DNA of 64,000 nt from Patiria miniata. Its lineage: Eukaryota; Echinodermata; Asteroidea; Valvatida; Asterinidae. The stretch lies in assembly GCF_015706575.1 (NCBI RefSeq), contig NW_024037072.1:17299162-17363161 (forward strand), read 5' to 3'. This document shows positions 33,801 to 44,629 of the stretch, piece after piece; position 1 is the stretch's first letter; every line of letters starts with the position of its first letter. The translations under genes were made by a program, and so were the position numbers. Below the pieces are notes generated by a model that did not search any database, was not told the DNA's origin, and saw only the letters and a list, made by a program, of their open reading frames with translations.

Positions 33801-34620
33801 TAAGGTCACACGAATGGGTTATTGTGTACAAAGATGCATGCAAAGGCCTCAATTGAATAGCCATTCGGAACCAGTTGAATATAATTTTTTATGATTTGGG
33901 AAAAGCTTGGCTAGGCTTGACTTATCTTTTTATTGCCACAAGAACATTTAATTTTACCTCAAAAGAAGTCATCAACTATTATTTACATCATTATGATGTT
34001 ATCCAAATATAAAACAACAAACCAAGGATCGACGAAATTAATTTCTTTGTAGATTGTGTTTATCCAGCTTACAAACTCATGGGGCATCGAACCGGGGACA
34101 TCTGTGGTTTAGTCGAGTAAACACACACACACACAGACAGTTGAGTGTCAATACGTTTGTAGTACATTTTGAGACGTGTACATTATTTTTGCAAACGGAC
34201 TTGATATTTCTTAATTATTAAATAGCATTCCTAGAAACTAATACCCGACGACAACGAGACTGAAAATTTGATCAAAAAGTGGCGTGCAGAGGCACGTAAT
34301 TGTTGTGTCTCTTTTGTTGATGTTCATAAAATATGCAAAACGTTTTCTCGTCTATTTCCTTTCCACACATAAAGCGGCACAAAGACGGATGATTAATGAT
34401 GTCATTAGAGTTGTTTTCATTGAAAAGATATTGTTTCTTTGATGCAAAACGTTTGGGTATTATCATCTATGGAGAAGTTATTAAGATTGACGAACATGGA
34501 ACGCATGATTGTATAGTTTGGGAATTTGAATGGTTATTGTTGGTATAATTATTTTGTGCTTTTTCAAAATTTAGATTTTTCTTTTCCGAACGAAATGAAA
34601 AAGAATATAATGTCCTGCAA
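33801..34620. other. No gene seen
   Basis: At about 34078-34130 a GGTTCGATGCC (minus strand) resembles a tRNA B box, but no A box or cloverleaf accompanies it. A short CA repeat lies at 34122-34134. Confidence 0.35.
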
Positions 34621-35230
34621 CAAATACCCCCCCCCCGACGCTCCCCATTTAAAATCTTGAAATGAACACAAATTTGTCTTTGTCTTCAGTGCCCCAAATT
34701 TAATGATGGCAATAAGAGCTTTTATAGTGATTTTTTATCAAATCATTTCTCGTAAAATATCAGACAAGAGTTTTGCTAATTTTCCGATATTCCAATTTTA
34801 GCCGTGAGAGTCGTTTTATCTTAAAAATGAACTCAATATGATTGAAAGCAAATCTTGAATTTGTAAGTGTCATTTTTAGGCAACCTGTCAATGAAGACAT
34901 TTTTGTGAATTTGTGATTGTTAATGTTAAACGTCAAGTGAATTACTTTTCAACGGAATAAACAAAAAGGAAACAAGGCAGAGGTGTGATTTCCTACGAAG
35001 CTTAGGGGAGTAATTTAAAACAAGTTGAAAATAAAAAACACAAATCAACTTCTACCCGGATCAAATCAATACCCTACAGTTTATCTCTTGTTCCTCTGCC
35101 AGTTTATTGTTCATATAAGAACGGGTGAGGAAATCTCAAACGCACCAACGAAGATGAGAGAATTCACGACAGTGCTTCAACAACGGGAAATCCATGCAGA
35201 ACGAGATGTCATCATGGCAAGATAATTTAT

Positions 35231-35359
35231 CTCGACAAGTTGTCATCTCGACTTCAGGAAGTCGACTTAGCGAAATATTTCATCTGGAAAAGTCGTCATC
35301 TCGACTTCGAGAAGTCAACTTAGCGAGATAATACATCTCGACAAGTCGTCATCTCGACA
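35231..35359 (+). repeat. 53-bp tandem repeat, left part
   Basis: Units start CTCGACA/CTGGAAA at 35231, 35284 and 35337 and contain TCATCTCGACTTC-AGAAGTC and TAGCGAGATAATACAT. The array is cut by element X and resumes at 39907. Each unit has a short GAAGTCGACTT-type palindrome. Confidence 0.85.
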
Positions 35360-36011
35360 TTGGCGGATCCAGCGGGGGCGCAGGGGGCGCACGCCCCCCA
35401 CCCCCGGCAAATATTTCACGCACCTCCTAAGACTTATGCGCGGGTTATTATGGCCGCAGGATACGCGGATTAAACCATGGAGTCTCATTTCGCGTATTTT
35501 TAGCGCGTCATACGTCCATGAGACTGCACGCGGACAACTGCTGCGTACAATGCGTATGAAGTCAAACCGTTTTTACGCTTCGGGCTTGGTGACTTAACAA
35601 AATCAATCAATGGCCACTTCAGATTCTATTAAATATTTTTCTGATACGTTTCATGCCAGTTTGTCACACTCCCCAAATATGGATCCGCTGTAATGAAATA
35701 TTCAAATAGGGCATGTCAGTTATGTGACCGAGCGCGCAACAATTACAAATTATGTGCATGTTCTCAACTTAAGGCTTTGAATACAGAAGAAACTTCATAA
35801 GAGCAAGAGTGTATAGGCCTATATGTATTTGATACAAATGAAACAAAATATCCTCTCATAATTGTAAAACTTTTCCAAAAACAATCAGGGGAAAGTGGCC
35901 AGGAAACGCCTCAGACTGCACCACAGAGCATCTACGATCCAAAATTTCCAGGGGCCCTTAAGCGGGCCCCGGACCCCACGCCGTAAGGGCTTCGCGCTCC
36001 GCGCTCGCATT

Positions 36012-38950
36012 ATAGTCAGGGATGTTAGGGCGTTATAGGGGCTGTTAGGCTCAGATTCTTCCAAAAGCACCGAATTCGGCACAGATGTCGTCCATACTAT
36101 ACTATTTTTGTTTTCGGACGGGCGCCAAGACGGGCGCCCCACGGGGCCGCCATATTGGGAAAATCCAATATGGCCGCCATCCGGGTCAGAGGTCAATCGA
36201 ACTAAACGAGCTAAAATCATATTAATTTTACCACTTTTCAGGTATTTTGGGGGTCGAGCAATCTGAATCTGATGTAAATTTGTACGATTTGAGGCAAGAC
36301 AGACGCCCCAAGGGACCGCTATATTGGCAAAATCCAAAACCGCAGTTAAAAAACTTAACTAGCTAGAATCATAAGTAATACAACTTTGGAGGGGTTTTAG
36401 GTGACAACAAAACTGAATCTGAGGTTATTTTAATGATTTGATGCAAGACGGATGCCCAAGGGGGCCGCCATATTGGAACAATCAAGGCCGCCTGCCAAGT
36501 TAGAGGTCAGTCACAGTTAAAAACTAAACGAGCTAGAAACATTAATGATACCATTTTACGGGGGTTTTCAGGGTCGTAGAATCTGAATCTATTGTATTGT
36601 ATGTCACATTTTTGACTTATCAATAAAGACTATTGTTTAAACTATTTTTATTAAAATATTTGGAGATGATATCTGCAGTGTCAAAATGCTATATGCCGCT
36701 GTGTACGTTTGAATGGAGCTGTTTATTTACAATGTGCACATGTACCAGTGATTGATATTACCACCTTTACGTTCTGGCTCGCCCTCTATGATGCCCGGCC
36801 AGAAATGAGTACTCTACTGGGCATCACTACCGTCCAATTATGCACATGTCTCCATAATTGGTAGAGCACCACAGTGCACGAGAATGGCGCATGCCACTGA
36901 AGCATCATTGAGAGTGTGGTCTATAGTGGTTTCCATGTACTGGTACCATCTTTGTGCCAACCCCACTCGATGAATTCAGGAATTTCCTGCTGGACCGAGG
37001 TGGCCTGTAGTAGCGGTTGCTTTACATGTTTATACAGCACGGCAGGTAGCTGGGATGCTTCCAGCAAGCTGCTTCTAATAGTGAAGAAGCGATGTGTGGC
37101 CCATTTGACACCTGCATCTGCACCACACCCCTTATTCTGCATGACATGGCGAAGCAAGACGTTTCGCACCATGTTATGCTTTGGAAGAGGGGTGGTGCCG
37201 AACAGCTTGAAATGATCTCGAAAGTGATTGCAGTGACTTAACTCTCAATCCTTCACTTCAGGCTCAGTGGGTCGCATAACGAATTACTCCGGTGTGCCCA
37301 TTACATCCTTACAATGCTCTGAGTAGGCGTCTGCTTGACCAGGTAACGTGACGTGAGAGAGACTTATTAAATGGGCGTACCTCGTGCCGCTGATGTAATG
37401 CTCATTGAGTTTAGACTGTGAGCGAATGTCAGGACCTCAGCCTTAGAAAGGACAGTGGCCCTCCCAGAGTGAGGTAGGTGCTTCCCTATCACATTGATGA
37501 ATCTTGTCTTCAATGTGCAGCACGCTGAGCTGTACGCCCATCATAGGTACAAACTTGTCTTCTCCTAAAAAAAAAATCGGTGGTAGTGACTTTTGAGAGC
37601 AGTTTGATGGTATCATACAGTACGTGACTGATCCAAACACGTTGGTCTGTCCTGGGTTGGGGAATTCAGTGCCCTGCATCGTGCAGTTCCATCGCGTGCT
37701 TGAACATTGAAGATGTGGATGCGGCCTTGTCTAGGAATAGGGCGTAGATCCCGATTTCGGCATGGGGCTTTGCCGACTGGTTTGCTAGCACTGATTTCAT
37801 TGTATCCCAACCAGGCGATGATGTCACCATCTGCGAACTTGCCTTCTACATATGCCATCTTGTACATATGCCATCTAAGCCTCATCCTATTTTGACCTTG
37901 TGAACTCGCACATCAAGGGATGGTCTAACTTCGCTTGTCAAGTCTGGGTGCAAAGACGTGAGTTCAATTGGGGGAGGGGAGGCTGGATCACGGAAGAGTC
38001 AGGTAGCTTTGGAGTTGATGTGTCGGAGAAGTCAAGCTTGATGAGCCCGCTTCACTGCAGGGTTCTCATGCGAGAAATGGATATTTACGGTTTGGGCATA
38101 TCACTGGAACTCACCAAGTGAGAGGTTGCCCTGAGCCTTGGTTATCTGTAATTAACATCTTGGGTGGTGAAGACATGAAACGACCGTTGGGTGATAGCAC
38201 CACCCATCCTCAGCATGGCAGGCACACACCACACGCGCCTGTCCATCCTTTTAATAACTTAGGACAATTTTCTCACTCCAATTTAAGATTGTTTCTGTGG
38301 CATGTGTATAGATGTCAAACTTTTCGACATGTACAGCTAATAGGAAAGGGTTTTTATATGGAATGACGCACCAGAAACAAGAGGTTTGACTGGAATGATC
38401 TCGAGTGGTAAACTTGACATCAAATCATTAAAATAACATCAGAATCAGATATTTGGACGCCCCAAAACCCATGTAGTTGTATTGTTTTAACTGCGAGTAC
38501 CTCCAACCTGGGTGGCGGCCATTTTTTTTTCACCATGGCGGCTCCTAGGGCATCTGTCTTGCCTCGAATCATTAAAATGACATCAGATTTAGATTCTGTG
38601 ACCCCAAAAACCCATTAAAGATGGTATTATTTAGGATTTTAGCTCGTTATTTGTTCAACAGTGATATATGAGGCGGCCATTTTGGATTTTGCCAATATGG
38701 CGGTCCCTTGGGGCGTCTGTCTTGCCTCAAATTGTTAAATTAACATCAAATTCAGATTCCTCGACCCCGAAAATACCTGAAAAGTGGTTTTATTTATGAT
38801 TCTAGCTCGTTTAGTTCGATTGACCTCTGACCCAGATGGCGGCCATATTGGATTTTGCCAATTATGGCGGCCCCATGGGGCGCCCGTCAAAAATCGAAAT
38901 AGTATTTTGGTGCTTTTGGAAGAATCTGAACCAAAAATCCCTAAGACCCC
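36012..38950. mobile_element. Element Z nested in X, with ~590-bp repeat-built TIRs
   Basis: Compared with Y, X has 2.9 kb inserted between CGCATTATAGTC and CTATTAGTCCTCCGG; the TAGTC at one side and TTAGTC at the other may be target copies. Arms at 36012-36600 and 38430-38950 are inverted: AGATTCTTCCAAAAGCACC near each end, then about three units of 150-170 bases beginning CAAGACGGGCGCC or the like. Most units contain GCCGCCATATTGG or a close variant. The 1.8-kb centre contains the degraded reading frame at 36880-37885. Confidence 0.75.
36880..37885 (-). pseudogene. Degraded ORF inside Z; uncharacterised invertebrate family (from memory)
   Basis: Successive minus-strand segments are protein-like but in several frames: DIIAWLGYNEISASK, TEFPNPGQTNVFGS, LGEDKFVPMMG with VLHIEDKIHQ, then SGRATVLSKAEVLTF, and EFIEWGWHKDGTSTWKPLWT. 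LGEDKLVVMMG-x-LHIE, the WGW-x-W-PxWTT block and their order recall a large uncharacterised protein family that is abundant in cnidarian, echinoderm and amphioxus genomes and ends in a Cys-rich tail. That recall is from memory, not a search. At least four frame breaks make it a pseudogene. It may be the former coding part of Z or a captured gene. No transposase motif is recognisable in it. Confidence 0.45.
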
Positions 38951-39337
38951 CGACTATTAGTCCTCCGGCCAAATTTCCTCTTTATGCTATAATTTAATTT
39001 CACCCTAGCGGTGCCCCCACCTTTTTTGTACCTTCAACAGTGAATGGCTGAGGCTCGGACTACAAATGGCCTAAATCCCTTTCCAAAATTAAAAGTTGAG
39101 AAAAAATACGGAGATGGAAAATGGTTCTCAACTTTGAGTTCATAACAAACTTTATAAAGAACAAAAAAATAACAAATTTAAATGGAATTTTCGATGTTTA
39201 AAACGTTTTCTAAACGGTGGAAAGTGGCCAGAATCACCTCAGATTGCACAACAGAGCATCTAAAATCCAATATTTTTAGGGGCCCTTAAGCGGGCCCCGA
39301 ACCCCACGCTGTGGCTTCCTGCTCCACGCTCGCAGGT

Positions 39338-39848
39338 CCCGGGCCGTATTCACACAACTTAAACTGAATAGATTACTTAAGCCAGACTTAAATCTTAACA
39401 CCCTGCCAACTTAAGCGGTCCACTGTTTGGTATTCACGAAAGATCTAAGTGCTCAATTTAACTTAAGTGCATAAAAATAAATCAACAAATCGTTCGAAAA
39501 TGACTGTCCGAATGTCGATGAACTACATTAATGTAACACATTAATTTCAACTTGGCTTTCCTTTTTACAATCATTCGTTATTGACGATATTTCCCTCTAC
39601 CCCTAGAAAGTCCAATTTTGTACCTAAAAAATACCAACCAACGGAGGAATAAGGCCGCCATGACACCCTAGTACCCCACTTAACTTGACTTAAGACAGGT
39701 CCGACCGCACTTGAGTCATGATAATAAGTGGGGCGCTTAGTGAAAATGCTTTGTGAATACTGCTTAAATTGTAAAACTATTCCAAGTCGCAAATTTAAGT
39801 GGGGTGCTTGCTTTTTTATGACTTAAGTCGTTTTGTGAATACGGCCCC
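39338..39848. mobile_element. GGGCCGTATTCAC MITE inserted in X
   Basis: The left end CGGGCCGTATTCACACAACT and right end GTTTTGTGAATACGGCCCC are inverted. Internal ACTTAAG words recur. Element Y holds the empty site (GTCCTGGACCTGC at about 41115-41127), so the insertion point is GGTCC/AGGACC with at most a 1-2 base duplication. It is non-coding. The small duplication is unusual for a MITE of this size. Confidence 0.75.
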
Positions 39849-39906
39849 AGGACCCTTCATTACCATTCTAGCCCCCCTGGCAAAAGGCAGTCTGGATCCG
39901 CCCCAG

Positions 39907-40080
39907 CTCGACTTCGGAGAGTTGACTTGACGAGATAATACATCTGGGCAAGTCGTCATGTCGACTTATGGAAGTCAACTTGGTGAGATAATGCATCTGG
40001 ACAAGTCACCAAGTCGACTTCGGTCAGTCGACTGGTCGAAACAATTATGTTAGTAAGTCGCCTTACTCTCGGCGATATAT
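39907..40080 (+). repeat. 53-bp tandem repeat, right part
   Basis: Continuation of the array at 35231-35359 after element X, with the same CTCGACTTC-GAGA, TGACGAGATAATACAT and CAAGTCGTCAT words, more diverged towards 40080. Confidence 0.8.
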
Positions 40081-40198
40081 CAACATGACGTGATAAATTA
40101 TCTGATTAAATAAAGAAGTGGATGCCACTCATGGAGCGCCGTAATTGACACTTGCGAGTTGGGAACAATAGTTATCATACTTGTAATACCCTCACCAT

Positions 40199-40382
40199 TT
40201 GCTCTTTTCACACTCAGCCATTGGGCATGCACAGCCTCGATTTGGCAACTTTACACAATACAAATAGCCGGTTCAGCGATCTGAACCCCGAAACAGGAAT
40301 CACTGAACCTGCTAATATTGATTGTGTAAAGTTGCCAGATCGAGGCTCTGCATGCCCATGGCGGAAGTGTGAAAAGAGCGAA
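40199..40382. repeat. Near-perfect ~184-bp palindrome
   Basis: The left arm TTGCTCTTTTCACACT through GCATGCA, CCTCGATTTGGCAACTTTAC and GGTTCAGCGAT pairs with the right arm ending GTGTGAAAAGAGCGAA. The arms are about 80-90 bases with a short loop of about 10-20 bases. It is probably a foldback MITE; as RNA it would form a long hairpin. Confidence 0.8.
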
Positions 40383-41061
40383 TTGTTGACTTGTTTTGGA
40401 AATAAAACGAATTACAGTAGTAAAGCATGTGCATTTCCAATCAATAGGTGGTCGAGTTTTCCCTTGTTACAGTAATGGAAACTTATTTTCGCTCAAAAGT
40501 TTGTATCCCGTTGCAATACACTCCTTTACCGTTTGTGTTTCGCTCGTCGGGGTTGGGGTGTGTGTTGCCTGTCGTCCCAGTAGGGCGCGCGTTGCACGTT
40601 TGGCAGGAATTTGCTTGGAGCGACGGGCAGTGCCCCAATTTAAATTAAATAAACAAGTTAATGGGTAAGATATTCTTAAGTAAGAATTTGAATTTGGAAC
40701 ATTTCCCAAGTTGTGTTTAATCTTTGTAAAAAGTACGGCAAACACCTACTTGTACAGGTGGGGCTTTGCAACCGAATTTACGAGCGGTGGACAAAATCGG
40801 CATGGGCCTAATTTTCAAATTTATTAAGTACTGTTTACATATAATTATTCAAGTCTTGTGACAAAAATATAAACACTCTCTTATTCTGGTGGGGCTAATA
40901 TTCAACGGTAACTTCAAACGGTGAATATACATGGTGAATGGCTGGCAGGCGTGCCAAGGTTTGGGCCCAGTGATGCCAAGCATGGCAAGGAGGGGCAAGC
41001 GTGGCCCAATTTTTGGCAAGCGTGCCACAGAGATCCCAGCATGTTTTGGGGGCAAATGTCC
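40383..41061. other. No gene seen
   Basis: Frames of up to 92 codons carry no motif. A short GGCAAGC-GTGCCA repeated wording lies at about 40945-41035. Confidence 0.35.
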
Positions 41062-44000
41062 AGGGGCGGATCCAGACTGCCATTTGCCGGGGGGGGGCTA
41101 GAATTGTAATGAAGGGTCCTGGACCTGCAAGCGCGGAGCGCGAAGCCCTTACGGCGTGGGGTCCGGTGCCCGCTTAAGGGCCCCGAAAAATGCTCTGTGG
41201 TGCAATCTGAGGCGATTCCTGGCCACTTTCCACCGTTTAGAAAACGTTTTAAACATCGAAAATTCCATATAAATTTGTTATTTTTTGTTCATTATAAAGT
41301 TTGTTATGTACTCAAAGTTGAGAACCATGTTCCATAATCGCATTTTTTTTTTAAACTTTTTATTTTGGAATGGGATTCAGGCCACTTGTAGTCCGAGCCT
41401 CAGCCATTCGCTGCTGAAGGTACAAAAAAGGTGGGGGCACCGCTAGGATGAAATAATAGCATAGAGGAAATTTGGCCGGAGGACTAATGCGAGCGCGGAG
41501 GGCGAAGCCCTTACGGCGTGGGGTCCGGGGCCCGCTTAAGGGCCCCGGAAAATTTTGGATCGCAGATGCTCAATGGTGCAATCTGAGGCGTTTCCTGGCC
41601 ACTTTCCCCTGATTTTTTTTAGCAGAAGTTTTTTAAATTATGAGGGGATATTTTGTTTCATTTGTTTCAAATGCATATAGGCCTATACACTCTTGCTCCT
41701 ATGAAGTTTCTTCTGTATTCAAAGCCTAAAGTTGAGAACATGCACATAATTAGCATGTTCTCAACTACACACCGAAACAGCTCTTGTTTTCGTTAAGATT
41801 TTTTTTCTCCTTTTTCATACTTTTTCTCCATAGGTTGAACACACGTTTCTTCTGACAGTCCACTTTGCCACTTTTTGAAATCCGATCGATTTCAGACTTG
41901 GTACATACTTAGACCACCACCCACAGATGGTCCTAGAAGAAATTTGTGACAGTGACGTCGTCAGGTGTCGGGTTACGTCACATTAAAATGCATTTTTCCC
42001 CATATGTTTTGTACACGTTTTAAAACACTCCAGTTTGGCATCTTCGTGAATCCGATCGACTTAAAACTTAATTGATACTTAGACCACCACCCACAGATGG
42101 TTCTAGACGAAATTTGTGATCGTGACGTCATCAAGTGTCAGGTTACGTCAAATAAAAGATGCATTTTTCCCAATAGGGTTTGTACATGTATTAAAACGCT
42201 CCATTTCGGCAATTTTTGTTAAATCCGATCGACGTTACACTTAGTACACACTTAGACCATTACCCACAGATGGTCCTTGAAGAAATCCGTGATCGTGACG
42301 TCATCAGGTGTCAGGTTACGTCACATTAAAAATGCATTTTTTCCCATATGTTTTGTACACTTTTTAAAACACTCCAGTTTGGCATCTTTGTAAATCCCAT
42401 CGACTTCAAACTTAATTTATACTTGGACCACCACCCACAGATGGTCCTAGACGAAATTCGTCATCGTGACGTCATCAAGTGTCAGGTTACGTCACATTAA
42501 ATATGTATTTTTCCCTATATGGTTTGTACATGTTTTAAAACGCTCCATTTCGGCATCTTCGTAAATCCGATCGACGTTACACTTGGTACACACTTCGACC
42601 ATCACCCACAGATGGTCCTAAAAGAAATTCGTGATCGTGACGTCATCAGGTGTCACGCTACTTTACATTAAAGATGCACATTTTCCCCATTGGTTTCGTA
42701 TCATTTTAAAACGCTCCACTTTGGCACGTTCGTAAATTTGATCGACTATATACTTGGTACACACATATATGGTCCTAGAAGAAATATGTCATCGTGGCGT
42801 CATGAGGTGTCAGGTTACATCACATTAAAGATGCATTGTTTACCTATTGGTTTGTACACGTTTTTCTTCAAACCATTTGCAAACTGAACTTCGGAAGTAC
42901 AAGTCTGATTGGGTTAAAACTTGGTATGCATATTCACATGGGTGTGTTATAGATGGAAATAAATTGTAGTGACATCATCATCAAATGTCATGTGAAGTTC
43001 CTTTAAGGGGCATTTTATTCTTTTATAAGTCTATATCTACAGAACTAAAATGTTCGATTTGGTTGTAACTTCACATGTACTTATTATAATGTTCTCTGAT
43101 AGATGACAATTATAGTGACGTCACTAATTGTTCATCCCATGCTTAGAGTATTTCAAATATCCGAAACAGCTTGTGTTTGTCCACAAACACATTTCTAGGT
43201 TGTAATTGTTCCGCGCTCGGTTACATAACTGACATGAATGTAAATATTTCATTACAGCGGGTGCATATTTGGGGAGTGTGTCAAACTGGCATGAAACGTA
43301 TCAGAAAAATATTTGAATAGAATCTGAAGTGGCCTTTGTTTGATTTTGTTTCGTCAACAAGCCCGGAGCGTGAAAACGGTTTGACTTCATACGCATTGTA
43401 CGCGGCAGTTGTCCGCGAGTCTCATGGACGTATGACGCGCTAAAAAAATACGCGAAATGAGACTCCGCTACAGTTTGTTTTTAGCCTCGACTCCATGGGC
43501 GCGTGCGCGCTCCTTACACTAACCCCTGGCCGTGATGATGACGTAAATGACGCTGATTGGCTATTCACAGCGTAGGCCTACTGTGCGCGCAATTTGAAGA
43601 TTGGACGCCGGGCGCGCCCATAATGCGCTCGCGTGCTTTGCACGTCACGTCACGTACGAAACAAATTGTTATTCAAAAGTTGCGGTGCCTGTACGATATG
43701 GATTTGGGCAACCTCGTTTTTCGCTAAAAAAAACCCCCTGTATCTTCGGTTGTAAAGGGACGAAAGGGGTACGTACATTTAAAACAAAACTTTGCTAAAT
43801 AACGCAACGTCCAAACGTTTGAAAGGATTGATTCTTCAAAAATCACAACTTTTAACATTGTAAAGATGGCGTCGGCACGTAAGACGTATAAACTGCAGCC
43901 TAATTATAATGTGCCCTATTTTGACACATTTAAATTACACAATTACAGGGGTTGAGATCGCGCAAGGCATGATGGAAAACAACATGGCGCAGCACGATCG

Positions 44001-44251
44001 TACCCATGGGGAACGAGGTTGGTTTGTTTTACCTTGGTTTTATCCGCGTACCGTGCGGCCATCATAACCCACGCATAAAGTCTTAGGAGGTGCGTGAAAA
44101 TTGCCACGCCTTTTGAACGATTGTTCTTCCTCAAATTCAAAACCCGTGGCCCGTCGGATCACCGTCCGTTTTTGACCGATAGTAAACATATTTTAAGATA
44201 TTTGCCGGGGGAGGGCGTGCGTCCCCTGCGCCCCCCGCTGGATCCGCCAAT
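41062..44251 (-). mobile_element. Element Y: opposite-orientation copy of X, 7-bp TSD
   Basis: The left end AGGGGCGGATCCAGACTGCC matches the right end of X, and the right end GCTGGATCCGCCAAT matches the left end of X. Both sides are flanked by AATGTCC (41055-41061 and 44252-44258), a perfect 7-bp duplication. Y lacks Z and the 39338 MITE of X but retains about 600 bases (about 43480-44080) that X has lost. It contains the 171-bp satellite (41800-42900). No ORF with a recognisable domain was seen. Confidence 0.8.
41800..43130 (+). repeat. 171-bp satellite array with TGACGTCA in each unit
   Basis: Phase markers (GCATTTTTCCC-type) occur at 41990, 42161, 42334, 42505, 42676 and 42833, spaced 171, 173, 171, 171 and 157 bases. 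Each unit has ACCCACAGATGGTCCTAG (the last lacks part of it), GATCGTGACGTCATC, GTCAGGTTACGTCACATTAAA and TTTTAAAACGCTCCA. Two more diverged units extend to about 43130. The array sits inside element Y and is absent from X. Most units therefore carry a full CRE-type palindrome and a second TTACGTCA half. Confidence 0.9.
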
Positions 44252-44629
44252 AATGTCCCCCGTTTTGTATGGACAATATCTTCAGGCAAATATCCTTTGA
44301 GTATATAGAAAGAACAAGTAAATTGTTCCGCGTTTTGGCCGAGGCGACGTTTCTGAGAAACTTAACATGATGATGATCCCGGTAAGGAATGATACTGCGT
44401 AAGGGCTAGTCGAGAGAGTCGGGCGTGACCGGACACAGCGTTAACATGACAGCCGGCGGCGAGCTACAAGTCCCCGGAGTGCACTCTTATGCATACCGGG
44501 TGAGCGGATTCCTTTATCATTTTCTTGAAAGTTTCCGATTGTCCTATAATTTAGTCAGGTGGCTTAGATCTAATTTTCGTCAAGATCGTGACCGACCGGT
44601 CCAAAGCACCAAACTTGGCAGATAGATTC

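Larger units (their letters stand above)
31441..34905. repeat. Inverted repeat pair with unequal arms
   Basis: The block at 31441-31665 is repeated in opposite orientation at about 34690-34905 (for example GATTTGCTTTTAATCATATT versus AATATGATTGAAAGCAAATC). In the right copy a fragment of the MITE at 32051-32243 (TCTTGAAATGAACACAAATT) adjoins directly, whereas in the left copy about 385 bases separate the two. The ~3-kb spacer holds the hammerhead hairpin element and the G-rich element at 33490. The family is not recognised. Confidence 0.65.
35360..39906 (+). mobile_element. Element X: GGCGGATCCAG-ended DNA element, 7-bp TSD
   Basis: The left end is TTGGCGGATCCAGC and the right end GGATCCGCCCCAG, flanked by CTCGACA (35353-35359) and CTCGACT (39907-39913). 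It splits a 53-bp tandem array, confirming the insertion. X carries a GC-rich module (CCTTACGGCGTGGGGTCCGG-type) near each inner junction. It is itself interrupted by Z (36012-38950) and a MITE (39338-39848). Without them about 1.1 kb remains, with no ORF, so X is non-autonomous. The opposite-orientation copy Y (41062-44251) lacks both inserts. A 7-bp duplication with these ends is not one I can place in a superfamily. Confidence 0.8.

Noticed and set aside
34070-34135. Possible tRNA gene (GGTTCGATGCC on the minus strand)
   Set aside because: No A box, anticodon arm or acceptor pairing found at the right distance.
36120-36500. SRF-type CArG boxes in GCCATATTGG
   Set aside because: The A/T stretch is one base too short for CC(A/T)6GG; the YY1-like GCCGCCAT core fits better.
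36916-37215. Plus-strand 99-codon Cys/Ser-rich ORF inside element Z
   Set aside because: It is the shadow of the minus-strand frame with the WGWHKDGTSTWKP block.
41800-43130. CRISPR-like repeat array
   Set aside because: Units of 171 bases with no unique spacers in a eukaryotic setting; it is a satellite.
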